64,000 nucleotides of DNA, from assembly GCF_000527155.1 (NCBI RefSeq), contig NZ_AZUQ01000001.1, positions 3,051,889 through 3,115,888 on the forward strand. The letters run 5' to 3'. Positions 43,580-52,548 of this stretch are shown piece after piece. Source of the stretch: Haloglycomyces albus DSM 45210 (GTDB lineage: Bacteria > Actinomycetota > Actinomycetes > Mycobacteriales > Micromonosporaceae). Position 1 is the first letter of the stretch. Each line of letters starts with the position of its first letter. A program made the position numbers and the translations under genes. Below the pieces are notes generated by a model that was given only the letters and a program-made list of their open reading frames with translations, was not told the origin of the DNA and made no database searches.

Positions 43580-45891
43580 GTTGTGTGTCCCTTTTGGTAT
43601 TTGACGGCGGCTTCGGTGCGGGTTTTTGCTCCGAGTTTACGCATGGCGCTGCGGATGTGTGTTTCGACCGTTTCGGAGGTGATGCCGAGGGTTTCGGCGA
43701 TGCGTCGGGTGGGGTGGCCGGCGGAGATGTGGTGGAGGATTTGTTGTTCGCGGCCGGTGAGGTCCATTCCACGGCTGGAGCGTTGGTCGCGTCGTAGTCC
43801 GAGACGGCGGAGGGCGCGTTTGATTTTGCCGTCGAGGACGGTCAGTCCGGCGTCTTCGGCGAGGTTTTCGGCGTCGAGGAGCAGTTGGGTGGCGGCGTCG
43901 CCGTCGGCGTGGTAGCCCGCGGCGAGGAGGGCGCGGATTTTTTCGCGAAGGCTGATGCCGTCCCATTGTTCGGCGGCGGTGTGGAAGTCGTCGGCGCGGC
44001 GTTGTTTCCAGGCGGTGAGGGTGTTGTCGACGGGGGTGGGCCAGCGGCCGCTGAGGGGAGTGGTGGGGGTGTGTCCTTGGTCGTAGGACAGCCATTGGTT
44101 GGTGATGTGGGTGAGTCCGGTGGCGAGGTCGACGGTGGGGGCGGTGTGTCGGGGTGGTTGGTGTTGGCCGTCCAGCCAGGCGTATTCGGCTTCGATCCAG
44201 GAGACGAGGGGGTGGGTGCGTCCGATGCCGTCGAGGTGGCGGGCGGCTTGGCCGAGGTCGCCGGTGTCGGCGGTGGCGAGGGCGAGGGTGGCGGCCAGGA
44301 GGGTGGCGATATCGTCGGGGAGGGGTCCGGATTCGGCGCGTTTGACCGAGGCGATGAGGTTGTCCAGTTGGGTTGACGATAGGGCGTTGGTGAGGGCGGC
44401 GAGGGCGAGGAAGCGGGCTTTCCAGGTGAGGTGTCCGCTGTTTCCGGCGTCGGCGGCGGCGGTGAGGGCGCGTTGTTTGGCGTCGGGCAGTTGGGCGTTG
44501 TTGACCGCTTGGTTGGTGCTTTTCCAGCGGCACCAGTAGGCGATGGTGTAGGCGCCTTCGGAGGCGGCTTGTTCGGCGGCGGCGTCGAGTCCTTGTCCGC
44601 GGGTGGCGGCGAGGGCGGCGTGGAGCGTGGGGTGGTCGGGTTCGCTGCCGTGGCGTTTGGTGATGTCGTCGATCATTTCGCTGGGGTTGGGGTGGGTGAG
44701 GAGGCGGAGGGCGTCGGTTTCGGGGTGGGTGTCGTTGAGTTGGTCGGTGAGGCCGCGGGCGGCGAGTGGGTTGGCGAGGGTGAGGTGGGCGTAGATTTTG
44801 GTGCGGACGGCGGCGGGGGTGTCGTCGTCGGCGAGGAGGCGGAGGGCGTGGGTGGGTTGGTGGTCTTTGATGGCGGCTTTGGCGGCGGGGAGTTTGTGTT
44901 GGTCGTTGATGGTGGCGGCGAGGGTGAGGGCGGCGGTGGCGTGGGTGGGTTCGCTGTCGGCGGCGGCCAGTGCGGTGGTTTCGGCTTGGGTGAGGTTTCC
45001 GGCGGCCCAGTGGTGGCGGGCGGATTCGAGTCCGTTGGTGGCTTCGGCGAGTTTGGCGTGGAGGGCGAGTCGTTGGGTGTCGTTGAGTGCACCGGCGGCG
45101 ATGGCGGCCATCCAGGGGCTGGTGGGTGAGAGGTAGTCGCCGTCGGTGTCGGCGAGTCCGGAGTCGCGGAGGCCGGTGGTGGCGGTGTCGCCGAGGAGGC
45201 TGTGGTGGGCGGGGCGGCCGAGGAGCCCGAGGGTGGCCAGGCCGGTGCGGAGGCCGGCGTCGGCGGCGGCGAGCGCGGTGGCGATGGAGTGGGCGGGGTC
45301 GCGTGGGGTGGTGTCTTTGGTGGTGTCGGGGGTGCGGGCGAGGGTGGCGAGGGCGAGGGGGTGGACGCCGGCGTGTTGGCGGATGTGTTGTTTTTGGTTG
45401 TCGGTGAGGTGGGGGTTGACGGTGTGGAGGAGGGTGTTGATGCTGTTGTCGTCGAGGGCGGGGATGCGGTGTATGTGGGCGCTGTCGGTCAGGTCGCGGG
45501 CGAGTTCGATGCCGGTGGTTCCGGCGGCGAGGATGGGGAGGTGTTGTGCCAGGTGTGGTAGCGCGGCTTGGGTGTGCGGATCACACCATTGAATATCGTC
45601 GATAACGAGGGTGGTGTTTTTCAGTCGTGATAGGGCCGCGGCGGCGAGGACGGTGGGTGAGTCGCTGGGTAGTCCGGCTTTGGTGGCGCGGATGAGTGCG
45701 AGGGCGGGGTGGTGGCGGAGGGCGGCGAGTCCTCCGGTGTGGACGACGCGTTGTCGCAGTTGCGCGCTGATGCGCTGTAGTAGGTGGGTGCGCCCCCACC
45801 CGGGTGGTCCGGTGAGGAGCTGCAACCCTGGTTGGGTGAGAGCGTGGACGGTGTGGTCGATAAGTTTGTCACGATCAGCAGGTGAACGCAC
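43576..45891 (-). CDS. large LuxR-family regulator with AAA/NTPase domain (LAL-like)
   Basis: The 771-residue protein has an N-terminal NTPase domain and a long helical middle, then a canonical C-terminal LuxR helix-turn-helix (LTGREQQILHHISAGHPTRRIAETLGITSETVETHIRSAMRKLGAKTRTEA). The Walker A reads GPPGWGRT (28-35), with Arg where Lys is expected, so ATP hydrolysis is doubtful; Walker B is VIDDIQW (96-102). The middle is rich in Ala/Leu/Thr and His, probably TPR-like. The GTG start has AAGGAG upstream. It diverges from the dynamin operon, 112 bases apart, and is the obvious candidate to regulate it. Confidence 0.8.
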   Translation of the reverse strand: MRSPADRDKLIDHTVHALTQPGLQLLTGPPGWGRTHLLQRISAQLRQRVVHTGGLAALRHHPALALIRATKAGLPSDSPTVLAAAALSRLKNTTLVIDDIQWCDPHTQAALPHLAQHLPILAAGTTGIELARDLTDSAHIHRIPALDDNSINTLLHTVNPHLTDNQKQHIRQHAGVHPLALATLARTPDTTKDTTPRDPAHSIATALAAADAGLRTGLATLGLLGRPAHHSLLGDTATTGLRDSGLADTDGDYLSPTSPWMAAIAAGALNDTQRLALHAKLAEATNGLESARHHWAAGNLTQAETTALAAADSEPTHATAALTLAATINDQHKLPAAKAAIKDHQPTHALRLLADDDTPAAVRTKIYAHLTLANPLAARGLTDQLNDTHPETDALRLLTHPNPSEMIDDITKRHGSEPDHPTLHAALAATRGQGLDAAAEQAASEGAYTIAYWCRWKSTNQAVNNAQLPDAKQRALTAAADAGNSGHLTWKARFLALAALTNALSSTQLDNLIASVKRAESGPLPDDIATLLAATLALATADTGDLGQAARHLDGIGRTHPLVSWIEAEYAWLDGQHQPPRHTAPTVDLATGLTHITNQWLSYDQGHTPTTPLSGRWPTPVDNTLTAWKQRRADDFHTAAEQWDGISLREKIRALLAAGYHADGDAATQLLLDAENLAEDAGLTVLDGKIKRALRRLGLRRDQRSSRGMDLTGREQQILHHISAGHPTRRIAETLGITSETVETHIRSAMRKLGAKTRTEAAVKYQKGHTT

Positions 45892-46003
45892 CGCGTCTCC
45901 TTGGTAGTGGCACGAATCAGGGATGATGACTGTGCGAAGGGTCGTTTACGGTAGGGGTGAACACTATTTTATTGGCTGTTAACTTGTGCGAAAGGACGGG
46001 TAA

Positions 46004-47506
46004 GTGTCGGGTTCGTTGGCGATGAAACTTAAACAGGCGGCGGAAGCGGTGTCGGGGTCGCTCACTCCTGAATCGAAGTCGGTCGCCGATGAAGTCGCCC
46101 AACGACTCTCTCAACCACTCACCGTAGCAGTAGCTGGACGTCTTTCCTCAGGCAAGTCCACCCTCGTGAATGCGCTCATCGGCCAACGGGTCGCGCCGAC
46201 CGCCGCGGGTGAATGCACCCGTGTGGTGACTCGTTTCCGTTATGGTCCGGCCGATCGCATCGAGGTGGTCACGAAATCGGGTGAACGGACACCTGTGCTG
46301 TTCGATGCCGACCATATGATACCCGCCTCGTTGCCGTGCCCGGTGGAGGAGGTTGACATGGTCGACGTGCAGTTGGCCTCCCAGGTGTTGGAAAATCTCG
46401 TGGTGCTGGATACGCCCGGTTTGCAGTCGGTGAACTCCGAGGTGTCCGATAAGGCCGCCGACACGCTTTTCGCCGCACCGTTTTCCGCCTCCACCGACGA
46501 GGGTTCGAAGGGAGCGGTCGCGGCCGCTGAGGCGATCATCTATGTGTTCACTCAGGCGGTGAAGTCCGATGACGTGGAGGCGTTGGAGGCGTTTTCCGCG
46601 GCCTCACATGCCGTATCGGGAACGCCCATGAATTCTTTGGCTCTGTTCAACAAGGTCGACAAGCTTGCTGCCGACGCCGGTTCCGACCCGTGGCCGGTGG
46701 CGACACCGTTGGCCGATGAACAGCTGACCTTGCTGCGACGTGTCGTTTGTGATGTGGTCCCGTTGGTGGGCCTGTTGGCCGAAACGTCCCAGGCGGGCCT
46801 GTTGACCGCCGCTGACGGTGAGGCTTTGCGGACTCTGGCGGGGATGGATGAGACCCAGTTGACCGTCATGTTGGCGTCGACCGAATTGTTCCACACTCAA
46901 CCGGCCCCTGTCGACGGTGAGGTTCGGCGTCGTCTTTTGGATCGTCTGGACCTGTACGGCATCAGCTTCGCCATCGCGCAGTTGCGTTCGCAGCCGCGCA
47001 TGTCGACCGGTGAACTGGTGCGTCTCCTGCAGGCCGCCTCCGGTCTGCCCCGTCTGCATTCCACTCTGCACCAGGTGTTCGCCAGTCGTGCCGACGTCAT
47101 CAAGGCCGGCTGGGGTCTGTCGCGGTTGCGTTCGCATGCGGCACAAGCGCAGGAGTCCGATCGCGATCTTCTCCACAACCTGGTGGAAGACATCGTTGCC
47201 GACCCCGCTTATCATCGACTTAAGGTCCTGCAGGCGGCCGGTCAGGTCACCAGCGGTCAGGTACGTCTCGAACCCGACATGGAAGCCGAGGCCGCTCGGC
47301 TGGCGCTGTCTCAGGATCCCGCGACGGTCTTGGGGATGCCTTCCGCCGGGACACAGGATCTGGCCGAGGCCGCCATCAAGGCGGCGGGCCGGTGGCGGGC
47401 GTTCGCCAATGGTGCCGCCTCGCCCCCTCAAGCGCGCGTCGCCCAGGAGATGGTGCGTGGCTTCAGCCTGATAGCGCGACAGCTGCGTTCTGCCGACAAC
47501 CAGTGA
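46004..47506 (+). CDS. dynamin-like GTPase, first of pair
   Basis: The 500-residue protein has a large GTPase domain: G1 GRLSSGKST (45-53), G2 Thr72 (GECTRVVT), G3 DTPG (136-139) and G4 NKVD (216-219). The C-terminal half is helical without a membrane segment. It resembles the bacterial dynamin-family proteins that occur as side-by-side pairs in actinobacteria (DynA/DynB of Streptomyces, IniA/IniC of mycobacteria). The GTG start has an AAAGGA ribosome binding site. The partner gene starts 40 bases downstream. Confidence 0.85.
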   Translation: MSGSLAMKLKQAAEAVSGSLTPESKSVADEVAQRLSQPLTVAVAGRLSSGKSTLVNALIGQRVAPTAAGECTRVVTRFRYGPADRIEVVTKSGERTPVLFDADHMIPASLPCPVEEVDMVDVQLASQVLENLVVLDTPGLQSVNSEVSDKAADTLFAAPFSASTDEGSKGAVAAAEAIIYVFTQAVKSDDVEALEAFSAASHAVSGTPMNSLALFNKVDKLAADAGSDPWPVATPLADEQLTLLRRVVCDVVPLVGLLAETSQAGLLTAADGEALRTLAGMDETQLTVMLASTELFHTQPAPVDGEVRRRLLDRLDLYGISFAIAQLRSQPRMSTGELVRLLQAASGLPRLHSTLHQVFASRADVIKAGWGLSRLRSHAAQAQESDRDLLHNLVEDIVADPAYHRLKVLQAAGQVTSGQVRLEPDMEAEAARLALSQDPATVLGMPSAGTQDLAEAAIKAAGRWRAFANGAASPPQARVAQEMVRGFSLIARQLRSADNQ

Positions 47507-47545
47507 CCGAACGACCCAACCGGCGGTGAGAAGAAAGTACACACT

Positions 47546-49435
47546 ATGACCGACAGCGACAACGACAGCAGCAATACCGAAAAACTGGCGAATCTGCGGG
47601 CCCTGTGCACCAAGGCCGCTTCCGCCGCGCAGGCTTCTCTCCGGTCGGTGGACTCCGCGGCCGCCGCCGAGGTCGACCAGGTGGCCCGCTGGCAGCCCGA
47701 TCGTCCTGTCACCGTCGTGGTCGGAGAAACCAAACGCGGGAAGTCGTCGCTGGTCAATTCGCTTCTCGGTACCCCCGGTCTCTCCCCTGTCGACGTGCGG
47801 GTCGCCACCAACTCCTACCTCGAATTCGCCTACGCCGAAGCCTCCAGTGTCCGCGCCTGGCTGCCGGGCAACAGTGAGCCGCTGCTGCTGTCGACCGGCG
47901 ATCTTCGCAACTGGGCCACCGCGCTCGGCGACTATCCGACCGGCTACGACCTGCCGCGTCGCATGCTCGTCGGTCACCCCGCGCCGTTGTTGAAATACGT
48001 CTCCCTGGTCGACACCCCTGGAACGGGTGGGTTGGAACCCGATCACGCGCAGATTGCTTTGGAGGCCGTCTCGCGTGCCACGTGTCTTCTCATGGTCACC
48101 GACGCGTCCTGTCCGTTGACCAAAACCGAACTTGATTTCCTCGCCGAAGCCTCCAGCCGAGTCAACTTCGTCGTCTTCGTGCTCACCAAGACCGACTCCT
48201 ACCCCGGTTGGAGAGACATCCTCGCGGAAAACCGGGCTCTGATCGACGCGCACGCTCCCCGGTTCCGTACCGCCCCGCATTTCCCCGTCTCCGCGTTGTT
48301 GGCCGAGAAAGCCCTCGCGTCCAACGGGACGGTCCGCCAAACCCTCGCGAAGGAATCCGGGATCGGCACGTTGCAGCGTTCGCTCGCCAAAATGGCCAAC
48401 GCGGGCGAGGCCCTGTTGGCCGCCAACGTCGCCCGAGCGGCTCGGTCCGAGTTCGCCCGTCTGGCCGCCAACGCCTCCGAAGAGGTCAAAGCCTATAATC
48501 CCGACCCTGACAAAGCCAAGGAACTCAAAGCGGAGAAAAAACGCGTCCTGGAAACCAAACAGGCCGAAACCCGCAAAGCCAATCTCGCCCTGCAGGTGGA
48601 AACCAACCGCGCGAAGGTCGAGATGACCACCACCGCACGCGAACACTTGACCGCGTTGCAGGAGCAGATCACCGGAGAGCTCGAAAAAGCCGATAAAACC
48701 ACCATCGAAGCGATGCCGCAGCGCATGGACATCGCTCTGCAAGCGGTATCGTCACGTCTGAGCGAGCAACTGCACCACCGGTTCATGCTGCTGGCCGACC
48801 GGGTTCTGCGGCAAGTGTTCACCGACGCGGAAATGCAGCAGGCGACCTCGCAGATTCAAACGCAACTACGTGCCGCCGAAGCCGGCCGCGCCACCAAGGA
48901 CTCCAACCCCGACGGGGCGCTCATGGTCGCCAGCGTCGGCGGTATGGCCTTCATGGCCGGACGTACCGCCGCAGGCGGACTCAGCGCCGGGCTCGGAGCC
49001 GTCGGCCTCGGTGTCGCCGGAGGAGCCGCCGGGATCGCACTGTCGGCCACCGGAGTCGGCCTTGGACTCGCCGCCGGGGCGTTTCTCCTCGCCAAACGTA
49101 AAATCGCCGGAAACCGGCAGGCCGCCAAAACCTGGGCGCGTGAAGTCATCACCGACGCCCGGGCATCGTTGAACGAAGAGATCTCTCTGCGGTTCAACGA
49201 AGTGCAGTACATCTTCTCCTCCACCCTCGATGAGGCGCTCCGCAGGCGCGGCAACGAATACGACTCCCGCATCGACGCCGCAGAAAGCGCCGTCGCCGCC
49301 GACAAAGCCGCGCGCAAAAAGAAACAGGAATCCCTCAAACAGCGGCGCGACTCCATGACCAAAAAAGTCAAACAACTCGACGAAGTACTCGCCAAAACTC
49401 GCGGCCTACTACCGAAGGAGAGCACCGATGGATGA
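47546..49435 (+). CDS. dynamin-like GTPase, second of pair, with membrane hairpin
   Basis: The 629-residue protein has G1 GETKRGKSS (60-68), G3 DTPG (156-159) and G4 TKTD (214-217). A long coiled-coil stalk (KAKELKAEKKRVLETKQAET...) follows, then a Gly/Ala-rich hydrophobic double span (about 460-515) and a charged C-terminal coil (KKKQESLKQRRDSMTKKVKQLDE). Such paired dynamins remodel or protect membranes, for example at sporulation septa or during stress. The hydrophobic paddle suggests this partner anchors the complex. Confidence 0.85.
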   Translation: MTDSDNDSSNTEKLANLRALCTKAASAAQASLRSVDSAAAAEVDQVARWQPDRPVTVVVGETKRGKSSLVNSLLGTPGLSPVDVRVATNSYLEFAYAEASSVRAWLPGNSEPLLLSTGDLRNWATALGDYPTGYDLPRRMLVGHPAPLLKYVSLVDTPGTGGLEPDHAQIALEAVSRATCLLMVTDASCPLTKTELDFLAEASSRVNFVVFVLTKTDSYPGWRDILAENRALIDAHAPRFRTAPHFPVSALLAEKALASNGTVRQTLAKESGIGTLQRSLAKMANAGEALLAANVARAARSEFARLAANASEEVKAYNPDPDKAKELKAEKKRVLETKQAETRKANLALQVETNRAKVEMTTTAREHLTALQEQITGELEKADKTTIEAMPQRMDIALQAVSSRLSEQLHHRFMLLADRVLRQVFTDAEMQQATSQIQTQLRAAEAGRATKDSNPDGALMVASVGGMAFMAGRTAAGGLSAGLGAVGLGVAGGAAGIALSATGVGLGLAAGAFLLAKRKIAGNRQAAKTWAREVITDARASLNEEISLRFNEVQYIFSSTLDEALRRRGNEYDSRIDAAESAVAADKAARKKKQESLKQRRDSMTKKVKQLDEVLAKTRGLLPKESTDG

Positions 49436-49934
49436 GTTCGACGTACCCGATGACAACAACGACAATGCCGATACCTCCCCCTCGCCCGGCATTGACGACA
49501 CCGATCCGTTCGACCTCACCGACATCGCCGTGCCCGACGACCTCAACACCGACCACGACGGTGACCTCAACGTCGACGACGACCCGTGGGACGAACACAC
49601 CGACACGACCGACAACGACCCCACCGGCACCGACGACCTCGGTGACGCCGAACCCGACCTGTTCCTCGACGGCCCCGACCCCACCGCCACCGGAGACGTC
49701 GACGCCGGCACCGACCCCGATACCAACCCCTACCAAAGCGAAACCCTGCCGCCACCGGCCGACCCCACCGGCCACTGGCCCGAACAGCTCGACTTCCCCA
49801 CCCCCAACACCCACGACGGATCCGACTGGATCAACCTCGACGCCCTCGGCGACACCGAAACCCAACCGTGGCAACCCACCATCGACACCGACGCCCTCCC
49901 CGACGTGATCGACGCCCTCCAACACCTCACGTGA
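49428..49934 (+). CDS. very acidic low-complexity protein
   Basis: The 168-residue protein is dominated by Asp, Thr, Pro and Asn (for example DIAVPDDLNTDHDGDLNVDD), ending in a short more ordered segment DWINLDALGDTETQPWQPT and a Leu-containing helix VIDALQHL. Its ATG overlaps the end of the second dynamin gene by eight bases, so translation is coupled. I recognise no family. It may be a disordered adaptor whose C-terminal helix binds a partner. Confidence 0.7.
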   Translation: MDEFDVPDDNNDNADTSPSPGIDDTDPFDLTDIAVPDDLNTDHDGDLNVDDDPWDEHTDTTDNDPTGTDDLGDAEPDLFLDGPDPTATGDVDAGTDPDTNPYQSETLPPPADPTGHWPEQLDFPTPNTHDGSDWINLDALGDTETQPWQPTIDTDALPDVIDALQHLT

Positions 49935-50004
49935 CCGCGCTTGCTAGGCTGACAACCCCTCACATGACGACACCGCCCCCGGCGAGAGTCCGAAAGACAC
50001 CACC

Positions 50005-51195
50005 GTGAAAAAACGACCACCGCACTACCAGACGCTCGACATACCCACCGACGCCGACCACACCACCGTCAAAGCCGCCTGGCAACGCGCCGCCCGCGCC
50101 ACCCACCCCGACCACGGCGGTGACGCCGAACAGTTCCAACGCGCCGCCACCGCCTACGCCGTCCTGTCCGACCCGCACTCCCGCGCCGAATACGACCTCC
50201 AACACCTCCCCCACAAACGCCGACGCCACCGGCCGAAACACCGCATCAAATCCTATAACCTCTCCCCCACCGAAAGCACCGGCACCGACCTCGCCCCCGT
50301 CCCCTGGCACCAACGCCACGCCACCTACGCGCGCCCCCGCCCCACACCCGTCAGCGCCCTGACACAACTGGCCGCCTGCGTACTCCTCTACCTCACCGGA
50401 GCCACCGCACTGCTCACCATCGCCGCACCCACCGGACTCATCGCCGCGGCCGCCACCCTTCCAGCCACCCTGATCTGCAGCTTCATCACCGTCGCGATCA
50501 CACTGTCAACCAACGGACACTACACCCCACAACAACCGCCCCGCCCCACCGCCGCCCACCTCATCGCCCCCAGCGTCAGCGCCACCGCCGCACTCCTCAT
50601 CATCGGCGTCGACCACCCCGGAGCATGGGCCGCCGCACTCACCCTCGCGGCCGCCACCCTCATCCCCTTCACCGCCCGACGCGCCCACTACACCACCACT
50701 ATATGGAAAAACGTCAAAGAAGCCGCGCGCAGCTACAACACCTTCGCCCCACCCGGACCACAACCCACCGTCCCCACCCCCGTCACCACCGTATTCAAAG
50801 AAATCCTCACCCACGTACACGGAACCAAACTATTCATCAACCTCCCCGCCGCCGACCGCACCATCCCCTACACCCTCCTCACCGGACGCCACCTCGCCCT
50901 CCTCACCACCACCGACACCCAGCCACAACAACACACCCCACACACCCTCCACCACGCCGAACACGCCCTCCAAGCCGCCTACCCCAACATCACCGTCACC
51001 ACCCACACCCTCTACCAACACCACCAACCCACCGGCCCCCACCACACCACCCTCCACGACCTCGACGACCGCCCATGCGAACAAATCGGCCAACTACTCA
51101 CCCACCACAACCACCACATCGACAACCAACTCCTCTACCTCCTCCGCCGCCGACTCGCCCACACCCCACAACCCCACCCCAGTCACACACCATGA
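50005..51195 (+). CDS. membrane J-domain protein
   Basis: The 396-residue protein starts with a J-domain: YQTLDIPTDADHTTVKAAWQRAARATHPD with the HPD at 34-36 and FQRAATAYAVLSDPHSRAEYD. It is followed by four hydrophobic segments in two hairpins (about 115-165 and 185-225) and a C-terminal soluble domain of about 170 residues rich in His, Thr and Leu. A J-domain should stimulate an Hsp70; a membrane Hsp70 without substrate domain lies at 30376. The GTG start has only a weak purine stretch upstream. Its stop overlaps the next start (ATGA). The C-terminal domain is unrecognised. Confidence 0.8.
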   Translation: MKKRPPHYQTLDIPTDADHTTVKAAWQRAARATHPDHGGDAEQFQRAATAYAVLSDPHSRAEYDLQHLPHKRRRHRPKHRIKSYNLSPTESTGTDLAPVPWHQRHATYARPRPTPVSALTQLAACVLLYLTGATALLTIAAPTGLIAAAATLPATLICSFITVAITLSTNGHYTPQQPPRPTAAHLIAPSVSATAALLIIGVDHPGAWAAALTLAAATLIPFTARRAHYTTTIWKNVKEAARSYNTFAPPGPQPTVPTPVTTVFKEILTHVHGTKLFINLPAADRTIPYTLLTGRHLALLTTTDTQPQQHTPHTLHHAEHALQAAYPNITVTTHTLYQHHQPTGPHHTTLHDLDDRPCEQIGQLLTHHNHHIDNQLLYLLRRRLAHTPQPHPSHTP

Positions 51196-52526
51196 ACCAC
51201 GACGCCGACACCGTCCTCACCCAACGACTCACCCACAACGCCCGCCTCGAAAACCTCCCCACCCCACCCCACAACGACACCACCGCCCACCTCATCGCCG
51301 CCCACATCAGCGCCCACCACCCTCACCGACGACGCTTCACCACCGACATCGCCCGCGCCCACACCGGCACCCGCCTCGCGCTCGCCGCCGCCACCACCCA
51401 CCCCGACCGGCCGTGGAAACACGCCCACCACGCCCACCACGACGACAGCGTCTGGTTTGAACAGTGCCTCCTTCTCGGCCACCCGCTCCACCCCCTCGCC
51501 CGCCTACGCGGCCATTTCAGCGCCGACGACATCATCGCCTACGCACCCGAACATCAAGCCCGATTCCCACTCGGCCTCTACCGGCTCCCACAGGTCACCG
51601 CCGACAACGACTGGCCCTGGTCCGACCGACACGGCCCCCTGCTCCCCCTCCACCCCTGGCAGGCACGCCGCTACGGCCTCACCGCCGTCGACGCCATCGA
51701 CCAAGCCGCCCCACTGTCGGGCCTGCGCACAGTATCGACCGGAACCCACCACGTCAAATGCTCCCTCGACGCTCAACTGACCTCGGCGATACGACACGTC
51801 TCCCCCACCGCACTACACGCCACCCGACTCACTCCCCGCCTCGCCGGTGTCCTCGACGATTTCGACATCACCCTGCAGAAAGAAACCGCCTGCTACGCCC
51901 ACGACGCCACCGGCAGGCCCCTGCCGCATTTGGCCGCCATCAGCAGACAGGCACCACCGGCCCGCACGCTACCGCTCGCCGCCGGCTGCGAGACCTGCCC
52001 GACCACCGGCGAACCACTGCTGGCTAAACTCCACCCCCATAACCCCCGGCAATGGTTCACCCGCCTGCTCGACCGCTGGCTGACTCCCTGCCTACGCCTG
52101 TTCGACCACACCGGAGTCGCCCTGGAAGCCCACGGTCAAAACTGCCTGACAACCTGCGACGACGACGGACTCCCCGACCGGCTCGTCTACCGCGACCTCG
52201 GAGGAGTCGCCTTCAGCCGCCACCACCACGCTCCCGACGGACTGACCCCGTCATTCCCCGAGGCACGTCGCCGCCTCACCGCCGCCGTATCCACCACCCT
52301 CCACCAATACGTCGACATCCTCGGCCACCACACCACCACGCCCGCACCGACCTGGTGGACACTGGTCGCCGACCACCTCACCAACCTCGGCGGCCCCACC
52401 GCAGAATTCCTCCTCACCCGACCCTGGCCACACAAAGCCCTCCTGAGGATGCGACTAGCCCATCGGCCCACCCACAACCAATGGGTTGACCGCCCGAACC
52501 CCTTGGGTCACAATATTGAACCATGA
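51192..52526 (+). CDS. NIS siderophore synthetase (IucA/IucC family), first
   Basis: The 444-residue protein belongs to the NRPS-independent siderophore synthetases, which join a carboxylate to an amine or alcohol via an acyl-adenylate. GHPLHPLARLRGHFSADDIIAYAPEH is the ATP-binding start motif, LPLHPWQ follows, and VALEAHGQNCL with YRDLGGVAFSR is the C-terminal active-site region. It is shorter than typical members at the N-terminus. Its ATG overlaps the stop of the J-domain gene, so it belongs to that operon. Confidence 0.85.
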   Translation: MNHDADTVLTQRLTHNARLENLPTPPHNDTTAHLIAAHISAHHPHRRRFTTDIARAHTGTRLALAAATTHPDRPWKHAHHAHHDDSVWFEQCLLLGHPLHPLARLRGHFSADDIIAYAPEHQARFPLGLYRLPQVTADNDWPWSDRHGPLLPLHPWQARRYGLTAVDAIDQAAPLSGLRTVSTGTHHVKCSLDAQLTSAIRHVSPTALHATRLTPRLAGVLDDFDITLQKETACYAHDATGRPLPHLAAISRQAPPARTLPLAAGCETCPTTGEPLLAKLHPHNPRQWFTRLLDRWLTPCLRLFDHTGVALEAHGQNCLTTCDDDGLPDRLVYRDLGGVAFSRHHHAPDGLTPSFPEARRRLTAAVSTTLHQYVDILGHHTTTPAPTWWTLVADHLTNLGGPTAEFLLTRPWPHKALLRMRLAHRPTHNQWVDRPNPLGHNIEP

Positions 52527-52548
52527 TCGACCCACCGGTGGCATCGAC

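Noticed and set aside
46604-48742. A 712-codon open frame on the minus strand across the two dynamin genes
   Set aside because: It is the antisense of two clear GTPase genes; its composition (Gly/Arg/Gln-rich) has no domain and arises from codon bias.
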